Assembly: GCA_014155875.1 (NCBI GenBank)
Contig: JACEFZ010028320.1
Location: 291,001 to 355,000, forward strand
DNA: 64,000 nt
Direction of reading: 5' to 3'
DNA from: Cepaea nemoralis
Lineage: Eukaryota; Mollusca; Gastropoda; Stylommatophora; Helicidae
The number at the start of each line of letters is the position of its first letter. Within the stretch, counting starts at the first letter, position 1. This document shows positions 22,025 to 33,352 of the stretch, one piece after another. The notes under the pieces are model-generated. The model worked only from the letters and a program-made list of their open reading frames with translations, had not been told where the DNA came from and searched no databases. Both the position numbers and the translations under genes were made by a program.

Positions 22025-22500
22025 ACCAGAAAAAGCTGTTTGTCTCTTTCTTATTTAAATATTGAGCACAACCCACTACTGGCAACGCCGATCACATTCT
22101 GGTATGAACCTAAGGCCTATCCACGTCAATATGGAAGCACTATACTCGAGTTTCGCCCTCGTTTGAGCTCGTCAGTAGTGCATATCCCTGACCGGATCCG
22201 GAAACAGTCCCGGATCACGCGTGTGAAGCGGGTGTGTAACCACGCGGCACACACTGGACACACCAAATTATCACAACAGAACATCACAACGCTACCCATC
22301 GTAGGCTATGCTCAAGGAAACGTCTTTCTTATTGTTGTATATAATGTTATAGTTTAATTAGCCTGTCTCAGGCAGTCGTTGTTAGTTACTTTGGCAGTCC
22401 AAGGAATTCGCAACATTCGTCTAAGGAACCACATCTCTGTTGCTTCCAATCTCTTCATAATTTGTTCATTTACAGGTTCTATATAGCTCTTCAGCACTCT
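22025..22500 (-). mobile_element. TGA-tailed LINE 3' region, part 2 (with SINE E insert)
   Basis: Continuation of the LINE copy from 13645. Sequence after ACCAG (aaaaagctgtttgtctcttt) and at 22360-22500 (cagtcgttgttagttactttggc) aligns in order with the copy at 34640-34860. A reversed SINE E at about 22060-22320 interrupts it. Confidence 0.7.
22060..22265 (-). repeat. SINE family E, reversed partial copy
   Basis: Contains caacgccgatcacattctgg and gagctcgtcagtagtgcata, the reverse of the body at 28172 and 44215. Nested in a LINE copy. Confidence 0.75.
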
Positions 22501-22750
22501 CTTTCTGACATCATTAGACGTACACAGTCAAAATGTTTTAGGCATGCTATGAGAAGAAATACTTGGAGAACTTGGTGACAACTGGCAAGATCGAAAGGAA
22601 GAGACCAAGGGGAAGACCGAGAAGTAAATACCTGGATGGTTTGGCCACGTGGCATGGTCAAGACAGAAACACGGAGCTGATCCACGACTCTGGTGATCAA
22701 GTGAAATGGCAAAACATGACCGCCCAAGCTTATCGGCATGGCACATGATG
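22501..22750 (+). mobile_element. TGA-tailed LINE 3' coding end
   Basis: Open frame with MENLVTTGKIERKRPRGRPR and ELIHDSGDQVKWQNM, the LINE C-terminus (basic RGRPR motif), ending YRHGT. Opposite in orientation to the fragment directly to its left. Confidence 0.75.
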
Positions 22751-23325
22751 GATGGAAGCACATGGATAATATCTGATGAAAGATGCATTACGGAGATAAA
22801 GAAACAAATAGGTCAAGCACAAACTACATTCTGTCAAATGAAGAATAAATTATACAATACGTACTTGTCAATGGAGATAATAAAATGCTTTCGTGTTAAA
22901 TATAATCAGTTCTAACATATAGCTACGAATCTTGAACAATTGATAAACAAGCGGAAAAAAACATACATGGAGAATTCGGAGATGCGGTTTTATAGAAGAA
23001 TGCTGACAATTCAATGGGCAGACAACGTGAGCAATCTGAACAATTTGAGGGAAACTAAGTCGCAATGGCAACTTATCACACACATCAGAAAGAAGCAGTC
23101 TCCATGTTTTGGCCACATCATGAAAAGACAACAATTGGAACATGTTGTGACAACTAGAAAAGTTTTGTGGAAAGAGAGATAGAGAAAGACAGCGAGAGAA
23201 AATTCTTGAAAGTCTTGTGTAATGGCACGGAAGATCAGCACAGGAACTGATACACGCCGTTGGAGACCGCAAGATATGGAGAAGCATGATCGTCCATGCC
23301 AGTCGGCAAGGAAATTGATGATGAT
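22751..23325 (+). mobile_element. TGA-tailed LINE 3' half, decayed, with (GAT)n tail
   Basis: Pieces of frame read ERCITEIKKQIGQAQTTFCQM, FYRRMLTIQWAD and CFGHIMKRQQLEHVVTTRK, corresponding to the post-RT region. The copy ends in gatgatgatgat. Multiple stops and frame changes. Confidence 0.7.
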
Positions 23326-23447
23326 GATCTCATTATTGACGCTTGAATATGAGGAGCAAGTCAGGTGGAGTTCGCCTGTAACGACACTCACCCACCGAGA
23401 GCCCATTGATCTATAAGAACATGGGTCTAGTACCCTACGCACAGGGA

Positions 23448-23690
23448 GCGCGCCAGGGTAGTGGCTGGACGCTCGCATGCCGACCCGGTGGTCATGGGTT
23501 CGATTAGCGTCAGAGCGGATTCGAATATTTAAATTGACATGGGCTTCCAGGTCGAGACAGTCAAAAATGGCTATTAGAAAATGTCTTGGGAGTAATGGCG
23601 GCTAGCATGATACTAACCACAACACCCATCAAGTGCCGATTGGTCTATACAAGTGGCCATCTGAACCTATGTTCATGTTTCGAATCCTAA
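23448..23690 (+). repeat. SINE family C
   Basis: Head ggtagtggctggacgc, box B gggttcgatta, body caagtgccgattggtctata. Followed by an A-rich end. Confidence 0.7.
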
Positions 23691-23699
23691 TTTAAAAAA

Positions 23700-23900
23700 A
23701 AAAAAATGACCGGGATTCCCGATTATTTGCAGTCTAAAATTGATACCAGGAAATACCCTGGGATGTTAAGATTGTCAGTGTGATATTGGCCAATCATCCA
23801 AATGCCTATTGTCTATAAAATCCATGCGTTTGACACCATATACCAAATACATTTCAAAGCCCATAAAAGGATCATGCACTTAACTGCTTAATTACCTTGG
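23700..23900 (+). repeat. SINE family C, headless copy
   Basis: Starts after an A-run with gggattcccgatt and carries the body (gggatgttaagattgtcagtg), like the copy at 11400. It lacks the tRNA-like head. Confidence 0.6.
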
Positions 23901-24216
23901 GATGATTAATGGTATTAAATCGCAGCCAGTATCTGCCATGGGCTTATAAACAGTAGTTTTACCTAAACAACCTAATTTACTTTGATATATAATATGACAT
24001 GTCTGCTATCATATGAACAACTGTTAGTCATAACTGTGACATATACTTATCTCCCATTTTACGCCATCCATTTTTGTTTGGTCAAAACCTGCTATGTGTT
24101 TGGCACTGAATCTGTTAATATTACTATCTGTAATTTTTAGTACGGGACACTTAAATAAACGAGAAGTTCAAGAATGATATTTGTGTGATATTTTATATAT
24201 GTGTATTGTTCTGTAC

Positions 24217-24367
24217 CTGGAAGTGCCTTTATAATATCTTTTTTGGCGTTTGTCTGAGAACATTTTGACACTTTGCAAGCTCCAGTCGTGGCTGCTTCAT
24301 AACTAACCCAGCACCATGGTTTGGCTTCACCATTAGGGTTCCGGCAGAAGTTGTGGTCTCCCAAACC
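24217..24367 (-). CDS. Host protease exon 8: second half of kringle
   Basis: Encodes residues 373-422. GLGDHNFCRNPNGEAKPWCW is the kringle core, followed by GACKVSKC, giving cysteines 3-6 of the kringle (C380, C391, C403, C408). The acceptor is aaag at 24368-24371 and the donor gtacag at 24211-24216. Entry phase 0 fits exon 7 and exit phase 1 fits exon 9. Kringles bind protein partners, sometimes through lysine. The usual anionic Asp-x-Asp of the lysine site reads N-G-E here, so classical lysine binding is doubtful. A short linker ending KALP leads to SRCR-B. Confidence 0.93.
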
Positions 24368-24526
24368 CTTTAGTAAAGTCATGAAAGCGTAAATAGCAAT
24401 TCAACAATGTTGGCATTGAATAGTAAACAAAGCAACGATAATGTCCACGATGAAAATTACACCCCAACCAAACATTAGAGTTACTTAAGGGAAGGAATCA
24501 ATAGTAACATTGTAATCTACTCATCC

Positions 24527-24775
24527 GCTCCGTGGCGAAGAAGTTACGGACGCGGTTCGTGATCCCGCATACCCGCGTTCGAAACACAACTGCGCGCAAT
24601 TTGGCAGCAACCTGCGTTGCGCTGTTTTTTTTTTTTTTTTTTTTTTACAAAAATGATATTGCTGCCGGTCGTTCAGAAAGCAATGGCAAACTACTTAACG
24701 TAAACTTGCCAAGAGATTACAACATAAAATAATGCAGGTGTTGACTGCAACGTCCTGTAAAGGATATAAAACTAA
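24527..24775 (+). repeat. SINE family B with internal poly-T
   Basis: Head ggcgaagaagttacgg, box B gcgttcgaaacac, a T-run at about 24625-24647, then the B body and end tcctgtaaaggatata. Confidence 0.75.
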
Positions 24776-24789
24776 CTTTAAAAAAAAAG

Positions 24790-25195
24790 TAATCTACTAT
24801 TATTTTTATAGAACCAGTTTTGCTGTATGGCAGCGAATCTTGGAATGTAAATGAACATATTAGGAAGAACTTAGAAGCAACAGAGATGTGGTTTTTAAGA
24901 CGAATGTTGCGAATTCCTTGGACTGCCAGAGTAACTAACAACGATTGCCTGGAAGAGACTAATGAAACTAGAACACTATATACAACAAAAAGAAAGAGAC
25001 AAACAGCTTTCTTTGGTCATGTGATGAGAAGAGAGGCATTGGAGAACATCATGACAACTGGAAAGATCGAGGGGAAGAGAGACAGATGCAGACCAAGAGA
25101 AATGATGCTGGTCGGATTGAGACGGTGGCATGGAGGAATATTATCAGCAGAGTTGATCCAGAACACCAAAGTTTGAAATCTGTCGACTACCAATA
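24790..25195 (+). mobile_element. TGA-tailed LINE C-terminal fragment
   Basis: Open frame from VLLYGSESWNVNEHI through MWFLRRMLRIPW and FFGHVMRREALENIMTTGK to the basic CRPREMM segment. This is the best-preserved C-terminal ORF of this family here, but it has no RT. Plus strand. Confidence 0.75.
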
Positions 25196-25514
25196 GTTGC
25201 CATGAGACTGCCTACCTCATCCCGTAAATAAAATAGCTATAAAATCCAACCTACTATGAACAAGTCTACACTGGGTTTGGCCAAAGTTAGTCGAGGACCC
25301 ATGTTTCACTGGGAGCAGATAGGCAAGACAGAAGGAAACGTAGAATCAATAATGAAGACATTGAAAATGTCACATACTCTGAATACCATTGCGCCATAAT
25401 TAATAACAGGAAAATATTTACATTAGGACTGCCGATAGTCATACAGCGGTTAAATAGTAAGGAGAAATTATGACACAACACCGATACATAAATACAAGTA
25501 ATTATTTTTAGAAA

Positions 25515-25680
25515 ATGCATCTTTAGTGTGGAACTATAGAGAAGCGAATCGTGGACATTTTCAGAATCAGCAAAACTAAAATCTAGGTTTCTGAACTTAG
25601 CTCTTAGAGATAAATTCTAAGAATACCATGGATTCAGAAGAAAACAAAACAATCACTTTCTACAATATTTGAATGTCGTT
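25515..25680 (+). mobile_element. Possible LINE post-RT remnant
   Basis: Frames with several stops resemble the region around LYGSEAWTISE...MWFLRRMLRIPW of the neighbouring LINE (here WTFSESAK and EYHGFRRKQ). Weak similarity. Confidence 0.35.
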
Positions 25681-25717
25681 GAAAACTGGCTGATAAATAG
25701 TACCGCTTCTTGTAAAT

Positions 25718-25718
<1 letters not shown>

Positions 25719-25766
<48 letters not shown>

Positions 25767-25785
25767 CTCTCACACACGCACACTC
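25719..25785 (+). repeat. (CA)n microsatellite
   Basis: CA repeat followed by a short CT/CA stretch. Confidence 0.95.
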
Positions 25786-25789
25786 TATA

Positions 25790-26370
25790 GTAGAGTACTG
25801 GTTACTCCAGCTCCACCATCCCAGTTGGGCACCAAGGCTTGCCTAAGACCCGTTGAAAGACGGGCCCATATGTGCCACACACCCCAGTAGTACCATTCTC
25901 TAACAACAATTTGTACAAGGAAGAATTTTCCTGCACGAGTCGAAATATACATCGTTTATGCTATCATTTGCAAAAGTTATAATATGAAGTATTTTGGTGA
26001 GATCGGCTTCCGTTTAGCAGATAGATTCCGCCAACACTTGAAAGATATCCGTGACAACACCCTTAAGCAAGTCGCTACCCATTTTTACGTCACAGATCAC
26101 CAGGGGATTTCCGATCTTTAGGCCACTGCCACCCAATCATGCTCGTTTGACGAAAAACATCGCAAATATATATTTTAAAAAAAAGTTTCATCTTCTTGAT
26201 GGGTTGCCTATCACCACAAGACCTTAACACTAAGCATGATTTCATTTAACTAGAGACATTTTTCTCTCTTTTGCTTCTCCACCCTCCCAGTTGTCACCCA
26301 CACTCTGTTTCTAAATATAGTTATCTTCTACACTGGCTCTCTCGGGGAGATTCGGTGTGACCGTACATGT
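25790..26370. other. Intronic stretch, nothing recognised
   Basis: No motif seen. The sequence is unique within the window as far as I can tell. Confidence 0.35.
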
Positions 26371-26380
26371 ATGAAGTTAC

Positions 26381-26487
26381 CTGTAGTATTTCGGTTTGCC
26401 ACATATATTAGCGATATAGTGTGCATCAGTAAGAATATCACCATCCATTATTGTCCATAAAGATCCTTCAACAGGAGGGCATTCATA
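26381..26487 (-). CDS. Candidate orphan exon between the two kringle exons
   Basis: Open on the minus strand with ag acceptor (ctcaag) and gt donor (acag|gtaact). The 107-nt segment encodes YECPPVEGSLWTIMDGD and ANICGKPKYY. It has two cysteines and resembles an extracellular module, possibly a decayed CCP-like piece. Including it between exons 7 and 8 would break the kringle and shift the frame. If real, it is an alternative or relic exon. The domain is not recognised. Confidence 0.2.
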
Positions 26488-26579
26488 CTTGAGATATTGA
26501 TGTGTGTGTATGTGCATATATGTATGTATATATATATGTGTGTGTAAATTAGTAGAAATATATACATATGTAATAATGT

Positions 26580-27705
26580 TATTATTTATTTCTTACTTTC
26601 TGCACCGAGCGAAAGATAATCAGCAATGAGAGAAGCATTGGGGCCCATACTCACAGTATATCCATCATCCATTGCTATATCTTGAACACACCTATCTGTT
26701 ATTTATCTCTTATGTTGAACAGCAACGAGAGAAGCTGGTATTCGCCCCACTATGATTTCCAATATGGGATACGCACTCATACATGGCAAGAGAAAACCAG
26801 GATGTTACGCAACAGTACCATGCAGTATAATAATCTTACTTCGGTGTGCCAACTTATCTCATATGTATTACGGCTGGTCTGATCATATACAACAGAAGCA
26901 ACACAATTCACTGAGTTATTTGATCCTGCAATACGTGGTATAACAATCAACCCAACTGACACTATTTCATAGCGAACAGTATGAGTGAAACCTCGTATTT
27001 CTAGACATTCTAATTCCGCATATCCCATGTGGCATATCACATGTACTTTACCGAACATTCCCCCTCCTCCGCTCTCTCTCTCCAGCCCCTCTCTTCCCCT
27101 CTCTCTTCCATAAGAAATGTAATTATGGAAGGTCTTAATTAATTATAGGCTAAGAGATAATGACATAAAAGGTAGACATATGTCAACAGTTTAGTATGAG
27201 AACAAGATTCACGGGGAGATCGTAAATCAAAAGTGATTGACAGTTGTTGAGCGAATATGATGCAGTTTAATAATTCTTGTTTAATTTGTGAATCAAAACG
27301 GTTTGCAACAAAAGAAACCGAGACTAGTAATGGCGGCACAGAGAACAGTGAATCAGCATTTACGTTAATTAAATAAATGTTATTAATTTAGGAGCTTTAT
27401 ATATTGCTGTCTTAGTGGGCGTGTGATTCAAAGACGAGAGTTATAGCTTTCAGTACATTTGCCGCTGATGACAATAAATGTGATTCAGAAAAAGAAATAA
27501 TAAAATTGATAAAACATCCCTGTTGTGTCGTCACTTAAGTGAAGACAATTGTACCATTCTATATACAGGTGTCTGTCACGTCGGTGGTGTCATCTAACAC
27601 TGAAGTGTCAAGGGGCTATAGTGTGAGACGAATTAGAGAACCATACAGAAAAGCTCACAGAAGTCTATAGCAGTTTAAGGGTAACATTTAAACATACCGA
27701 GGAAA
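26580..27705. other. Intronic stretch, nothing recognised
   Basis: Mostly AT-rich with a short pyrimidine tract (ctctctctctccagcccctc, about 27071-27090). Short frames have no recognisable motif. Confidence 0.35.
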
Positions 27706-27711
27706 ACACCA

Positions 27712-28010
27712 CGCGGAGAGAAGGTCAGCATGGCCGATAGGATAATAGCGCTCACTCTTAAACTTCCGGTGTGCTGATGCCGAGGTAGTGATTTCAACCC
27801 TTACACCGGTCAGTTGGACTAAAATGTTGATTTCTTGTTTTAACTTAGGAACGTAAATAACAAGTACCTCTGAAGTCGGAGTGAGTTCGCCTGGTGTCAA
27901 GGGACACTGGTAATAGGGAAAGCTAATCCACACGCAAACATCAGTGCAGTACACTAGAAGTGGTAGCACCTGTATGGATTACGTTTGAGTTCAAAGCGAG
28001 CTAATACATT
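27712..28010 (+). repeat. SINE family D
   Basis: Body cgtaaataacaagtacctct, gaagtcggagtgagttcgcc and end tgagttcaaagcgagc, shared with copies at 29590 (-), 48486 (-) and 57030 (+). The head is tRNA-like (ggccgatagg). Confidence 0.75.
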
Positions 28011-28159
28011 AAAAAAAAAAAATAAAGAAAGCGGAGATCCCTAAAAACTAATAATATCAACTACCAATAAAAGATTCTTCACAACAGTACACATGTCTGG
28101 TCTCTTAAAAGATATACTTATAACTGTACATTACGAGGAAAGCACCACCTTGGGATCAC

Positions 28160-28545
28160 TGACGACTAGTAATAATTCTAACTCGTCATTCGGAGCCACG
28201 CCGATTGATGGATGTCAATCGCCGCGATCGGGCAAGTTTTGAGCTAAAGCCTACAATGGGTAACGTTGTGATATTCTAGTATGATAATTGGCCGCCTCCA
28301 GTGTTAGTCGCGTGGTCAGTGGTTGCACACCCTCCTCACACGCCAGTGATCCGGAGTTCGATCCCGGGTTCAGTCAGGGATATGCACTACTGACGAGCTC
28401 AATCGAGACCGAAACTCGAGTCTAGTACTTCCAATCTGATGTGGACAAGGCTTAGGGTTCGTGCCAGAATGCGATCAGCGTTGCCATTAGTGGGTTGTGC
28501 TAAATCTGTAAACCTCAAATCCCGAAACAACCAAATAAATTAATA
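28160..28545 (+). repeat. SINE family E
   Basis: Contains an internal tRNA-like segment (gtggtcagtgg, agttcgatcccggg), the body gcactactgacgagctcaa and end tcaaatcccgaaacaacc. Related copies at 22060 (-), 44085 and 44215. The tRNA-like part lies inside the unit, after about 130 bp of extra 5' sequence. Confidence 0.7.
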
Positions 28546-28649
28546 ATTCTAAATGCCAGTAAAAGATGTGTTTGATACATATTTACACAGCCATCTATAC
28601 TTTTCTAAGATAATCTGTTTTAGCGAAGCTGTGCCACGTTTGACCCAAG

Positions 28650-28910
28650 TTGGTTGGAGGAATACATCAAATTCTTTGATAATGTAATAAAAAGAGTGGC
28701 AGCAGAAAACATCGTGACAACCCATTGATAAATAAAAATAGAGACAGAGCAGACCGAGAGATATGATGCTGGATAGACTAAGGCGACGGCATGGACGAAT
28801 GTCATCAGCAGAAGTTCTCCAGCACACCAAGGACCGAGATATGCGGAGAGATATCAACGCCTATGACAGCTGGTAGAGGTGATGGGGTAATGATGATAAC
28901 GATCTAAGAA
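28650..28910 (+). mobile_element. TGA-tailed LINE 3' end
   Basis: Frame pieces REMMLDRLRRRHGRMSSAE and HTKDRDMRRDINAYDSW correspond to the LINE C-terminus, followed by the tail gatgataacgat. Confidence 0.65.
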
Positions 28911-28992
28911 GGGTGATAACAAAAGGCACTGGTCACCCCACCTCTTGACGTTAGATCTACACCCACACAACAGTTATCTAAGAAACACTCAC

Positions 28993-29114
28993 TTTTTCTG
29001 GGTGTGTTTTCTCATTAATATCAGGAGAAGTTGACCATTGGAGACACGGCTCCCCTCCCTCAGTGACTGCAGCAGTTCCTCTATAAGAGGACCCATCCTC
29101 GGTGTAGCAGTCGT
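28993..29114 (-). CDS. Host protease exon 7: first half of kringle
   Basis: Encodes residues 332-372, starting NDCYTEDGSSYRGTAAVTEG with kringle cysteines 1 and 2 (C334, and C355 in PCLQW), and ending EKTHPEK. The acceptor is gatag at 29115-29119 and the donor gtgagt at 28987-28992. Entry phase 1 fits exon 6. Exit phase 0 joins exon 8 at PEK|GLG, a natural point of the kringle loop. Together exons 7-8 give a six-cysteine kringle of about 75 residues. Confidence 0.93.
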
Positions 29115-29199
29115 CTATCAATGTAAGCATCGGAAAGAATATTAGTTAGTCTGCTGAAACAGATCCCTATAGGTATAATTCACACTTGTGGCTTAAGTA

Positions 29200-29430
29200 T
29201 ATTCCTTCATCATAAGTATGAAACCTGGAGCAAGTACTTCCTCATATTCCTTCATATTCCTTCATCATAAGAATGAAACCTGGAACAAGTACTCCATCAC
29301 ATTCCTTCATCGTATTCCTTCATCATATTTCTTCATCATATTTCTTCATCATCTTCCATCATCATATTCCTCCATCATATTACTTCATCATATTCCTTCA
29401 TCATAAGTATGAAACCTGGAGCAAGTCCTT
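29200..29430 (+). repeat. Minisatellite, 11-12 bp unit (attccttcatca type)
   Basis: Repeats of attccttcatcat variants are framed by two copies of a longer block (aagtatgaaacctggagcaa at about 29214 and 29404, with a variant between). Confidence 0.85.
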
Positions 29431-29532
29431 AAAAACATGGTAACTAAAGGTCCATCTTATGCGCCGAAGACGCATAGGGTATATAGAGGCAGACTAATAT
29501 TTTTATCGGCTATGGCACCCGTTTGGTGATTT

Positions 29533-29578
<46 letters not shown>
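29533..29578 (+). repeat. (TG)n microsatellite
   Basis: TG dinucleotide repeat. Confidence 0.95.
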
Positions 29579-29589
29579 TTCTCTCGCTT

Positions 29590-29880
29590 TGAACTCAAGC
29601 GTAGTCATACCACGCTACTACCTTTAGTGCACTAGACTGATGTTTATGTGTGGATTAGCTTTCATTATTGCCTATGTCCTCGCGATCAAGCGAACCCACT
29701 CCGGCTTCAGAGGTACTTGCAATTTTGTGTCTCCATGTCAAAGACGAGAAGTAAACATTGTAGCCCAGCTTACCGGTGTAGGAGTTGAACCCACAACCTC
29801 GGCATCAGCACACCGGATGTTTAAGAACGAGCGATATTATCTATTCGGCCATGGTGACCTACACACAGTTGGTGATGTGA
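29590..29880 (-). repeat. SINE family D, reversed
   Basis: Reverse of the family D body (gcgaacccactccggcttca, ggtacttgcaattttgtg). An open plus frame across it is a by-product. Confidence 0.75.
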
Positions 29881-30299
29881 TCGGCATCACCCTATTCGCC
29901 TATGCTTCCCAAGCCACTTTCTGGTTCCATTTTAGAATTGGTCGACCTGGCAGCGCTACTAATAATGGATTGGCTGCAATGGCATTGAGCCAGGGACTTA
30001 TGGTTATCCCAATATTCCGGGTTTACTACTCCGCAGTAACAGTTTTTTCCTGATCAATCAGATTCTGGGGTCGACCCAGCCTCGTAAAATGGACGCAAGG
30101 TATTTTTCATAATATATATATGTGTGTTTTTTAAAAATTATCCGGGAAAGAAAAGTTGCAAGAAAGAGAACTGACAACCATATTTCAATATGACATTACC
30201 TAGGTCGAGGCTGAAGGTATAACACAGCACACCTCTACCGTCATATGTGCCATGGAAATATCTTTACATAATAATATGCTTGTATATTAAACAATAATG

Positions 30300-30480
30300 A
30301 GAAACAGGAGCGCAGTGGCTAGCACGTTTGCCTCCGCCCAGGTGCCATGTGTTCGAATTCTTTTCGAAGCGGTGTTTTTTTAATCAACCCCAATCCCAAG
30401 TTGATTTATTAGGTAATTTTACGTCGAGTAGTTTACCATTACTTTCTGAACGAGTTCTGAGCGAGCTGTAGGAAACAGCA
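30300..30480 (+). repeat. Composite tRNA-headed repeat with reversed SINE B piece
   Basis: A tRNA-like head (gcgcagtggctagcacg, gtgttcgaattc) is followed at 30416-30470 by reversed SINE B core (gtagtttaccattactttct). Confidence 0.5.
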
Positions 30481-30605
30481 AAAATACGACGGCTTGGCTT
30501 GAGCTGGTTGGGGACCTATGCTCCAGAAGGGGATAGAAGGCAACAGAAGAAGAAGGAGGAGGAGGAGGAGGACAACAAGAAGACAAAGAGAAAGGAAAAA
30601 CAGTG
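30481..30605 (+). mobile_element. LINE 3'-terminal remnant with GAA/GGA tail
   Basis: Short frame AWLELVGDLCSRRG-like, followed by acagaagaagaaggaggagg, typical of a LINE terminus and tail. Tentative. Confidence 0.35.
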
Positions 30606-31351
30606 AAAGAAAAAGAAAACAGTTACGACAGGTATTTTACAACTAAACAAGGACACGATTACAACCAATGTGGAATATCAAGAAGGTATCCCTAAAGGTT
30701 AACCTAAGAGGCTACTGCAAAATGATGACATGCATATGGTAAGAAACTACACTTTAACTTTAAAAGACTGACGAGAAACTTGTATAAAAAGAAATATACA
30801 TATAGTGGATCAAGAGTCAGGAGCTGCAAGTGATGGATTAGTGGCATAACAGAACTATTAACACTACCTTGTTCACAGTTTACACATTGGTTTTGTTCCG
30901 AAAACTTCATAATGTGAAGATGAAAGTCGTAACAAGGCAAAATAATATAAGAAGAGCAAACCTGGTAAAGCGATACTGGAAACAGTCTATATACAACACA
31001 TATAAGAGACTTTGATACAACAGCAGCAAATACAATAATGTACACATGTTGAGAACATGCATTTTGTGTGGCATCATGCTTCATCTCATCTCATCTCATC
31101 TCATCTCATCTCATCTCTGATACCTTACGGTTTCGAGGTGAAGCATAAACAGCAAGTGAGTGCCTGTTTATGGGCTTCATGTATCGAGATTCCAATGGAC
31201 TGCTATTCCCTCTGTCCATCGTTTACGTGGCCGGCCTCTTCTTCCGCTTCCATGTGGTCTGTGCATCATTATTTGTTGTGGTATACTGTTAGTTGGTAAT
31301 CTAGTTACATACCCAAACCATTTAATTTGCTGCCTTCTGATAAAATCAAGC

Positions 31352-31390
31352 CCCCCCCCAGCCCCCCCCCCCCCCCCACACACACACAAC
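31352..31390 (+). repeat. Poly-C/CA tract
   Basis: Cytosine run with a CA end inside a LINE copy. Confidence 0.9.
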
Positions 31391-31587
31391 ATTCCTGATT
31401 TCTTCATTTATAATTTTCTCTGTTCTTGATACATTGAGTATTCTTCTCCATTTCTGTTGTTGTGATTTTTCTTTTCTCTTTTTCTGTCATTGTCCTGGTT
31501 TTGAATTGGTAGCATAGAGTTGGTAGAAAGATTGTGTTGTACAGTGCTTTATTAGTAACTATTGATACGTGTTTGTTCTATGTAAGT

Positions 31588-31812
31588 CTCAGTGGCGAAG
31601 GTGTTACGGACGCAATTCGTAATCCCGCATACCGCGTTCGAAACACAGCTGCAGGTGATTTGGAAGCAGGCCGTCTTGCGTTGGTTTCCATGCAATGGTA
31701 TGAGTGCCGGTCGATCAAAAAGCAATGGCAAACTACTTGAACGTAAACTTGCCCAGAAATCATACATTACAAAAATGCTGGAGTTGACTGCTGCGTCCTG
31801 TAAAGGATATGC
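31588..31812 (+). repeat. SINE family B
   Basis: Head ggcgaaggtgttacgg, box B gcgttcgaaacac, end tcctgtaaaggatatgc. Inserted in the reversed LINE copy. Confidence 0.78.
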
Positions 31813-32206
31813 AAGTAACTTTTGTGTTCTTTAGCATTGGTGCCATTTGTCCAATGAGTTGGTTTGCCTTAATGCATAAATTTTCTCGTCTTCTGATTTG
31901 CCAGTTGATGATATTATACGTCTTAAGTACTTAGAGCTCTATACTTGTTTCAGGGGGTGCTCTTTTAGAAATTTTAGATGAATCTTTGTTGCTTTTTCTT
32001 CTTTGGTTATAGTCATCACCGATGTTTTACTGATGCTAATTTTCATGTTATGTTATGGATGATCGTCCGCAAATAGAAGTTCTTTTATGGTGTAATTTGT
32101 CATTGGTTCTTCTTCTGTGTTCTGTTCGGCATGCAGTGTTCTTGTGGTCTCTGTTTGGCTGGTTTCTTTACATATTCTGTCTATGTAGGCTACGAACAAG
32201 ACGGGT

Positions 32207-32232
32207 GGGGGGGGGGGGGGGGGGGGGGGGGG
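32207..32232 (+). repeat. Poly-G tract
   Basis: Run of more than 20 G within the LINE RT region. Confidence 0.95.
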
Positions 32233-32734
32233 AATAGGACACAACCTTGTCGTCCGGATGTTATTGTGAAGGGTTCTGAGGGTCCTCTGTTTGTTCTTAC
32301 TGTGCATTCCTTGTTGTTGTATAAGCGTCTACATAGGTTTGTTAGATGTTTACTCATTCCATATCGTTTAAGGATTTCTCACAGCTTGTTTCTATCTACT
32401 ATATCAAATGCCCTTTCTTGGTCGACAAAGGCTAAACAGAGTGTTTATTAAATTCGACTGATTTTTCTATAAGTTGTCTATGGGGTAAAGATGCATCTGT
32501 GCATCCTTTGTCTTTCCTAAATCCAAGCTGTGTTTCGCTTAGCTGGGGTTCTATTATAGTTAGTAATCTTTTCTCAAGAATTTGCATCATACTTATGTTA
32601 GTTATTAACCAGTTCGCAAATACTTCTTGGCGGGGTTGGGAGTACAAGCCATACCAACATTGATTGAAGAAAGTAATTACATAATATTCTCATGGATCAG
32701 GATAATTGTACAAAACGATTCAGACCTTCTTTAC

Positions 32735-32938
32735 TGCTATTCGAGCCATAATTTGCAATCATTTGACAAATGAAATTAATTCCACCAGGAGCTTTACACG
32801 AATCAGCTTTCCAGTAAAAAGAGTCCACCAAAACTAATGATTCACTGTGTGGGTGTTTGAATTCATCAGAGAGCGTCAGACAGTTGTGCTTTTTCTTATT
32901 AGTCGGTTCTGCGTGTTCATTACTGTAAGATGGCCAGC
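32735..32938 (-). CDS. Host protease exon 6: C-terminal third of C-type lectin-like domain
   Basis: Encodes residues 264-332. GWPSYSNEHAEPTN is followed by HNCLTL, YWKADSC and INFICQM, which are the last three conserved CTLD cysteines in the expected spacing (C-x-L, WND-like, F-I-C). The acceptor is ttttag at 32939-32944 and the donor gtaaag at 32729-32734. Entry and exit are both phase 1. The residues that bind Ca2+ and sugar in lectins are not kept: WPS stands at the EPN/QPD position and YWKAD at WND. A protein-binding rather than sugar-binding role is inferred. Confidence 0.88.
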
Positions 32939-33261
32939 CTAAAACAAAATGTACAAAAGAAAGTATTCTTGTTATGAACTAGTCATGTTTATTAACACCT
33001 TAGCATGTTTGTATTTAAACGTGGACTGATATTATATCTTAAAAGTGTGCATAAGAGGGTGATGTATGAACGGGAAGTCGGTTGCTTATATACATTTTTA
33101 ACATCTGGCACATTCCCTTCTTCTAATTCTTATTCGTCTTAAGTTACAAATAAATAGTGAATAATAACATCAAGCAGTTGATATTTCCTAGTTGCATTAT
33201 TCATCTCTTCAAGAAACATAGAAGCAACATTCATGCTAAAGAACTGTGACAGCGTCATGTC

Positions 33262-33266
<5 letters not shown>

Positions 33267-33317
<51 letters not shown>

Positions 33318-33340
33318 TGTGTCTGTGTGTGTCTGTGTGT
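33267..33340 (+). repeat. (TG)n microsatellite
   Basis: TG repeat with tctgtg interruptions. Confidence 0.95.
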
Positions 33341-33352
33341 GCATCTTTTTAT

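Larger units (their letters stand above)
31077..32660 (-). pseudogene. LINE RT copy with (TGAGA)n tail, interrupted by a SINE
   Basis: Minus strand from 32660: ILEKRLLTIIEPQLSETQLG, FRKDKGCTDA, then LLFADDHP-like catalytic block (FADD) near 32060, and further left RRQQIKWFGYVTRLP and SGRRGRPRKRW at 31180-31400. It ends with repeats of gagat. A poly-G/C tract at 32207-32232 and another near 31352-31378 disrupt the frame, and SINE B at 31588-31812 is inserted. Distinct from the TGA-tailed family by its tail and RT sequence. Confidence 0.75.

Noticed and set aside
29200..29430. Short regular repeats as possible regulatory array
   Set aside because: An ordinary degenerate minisatellite of attccttcatca units.
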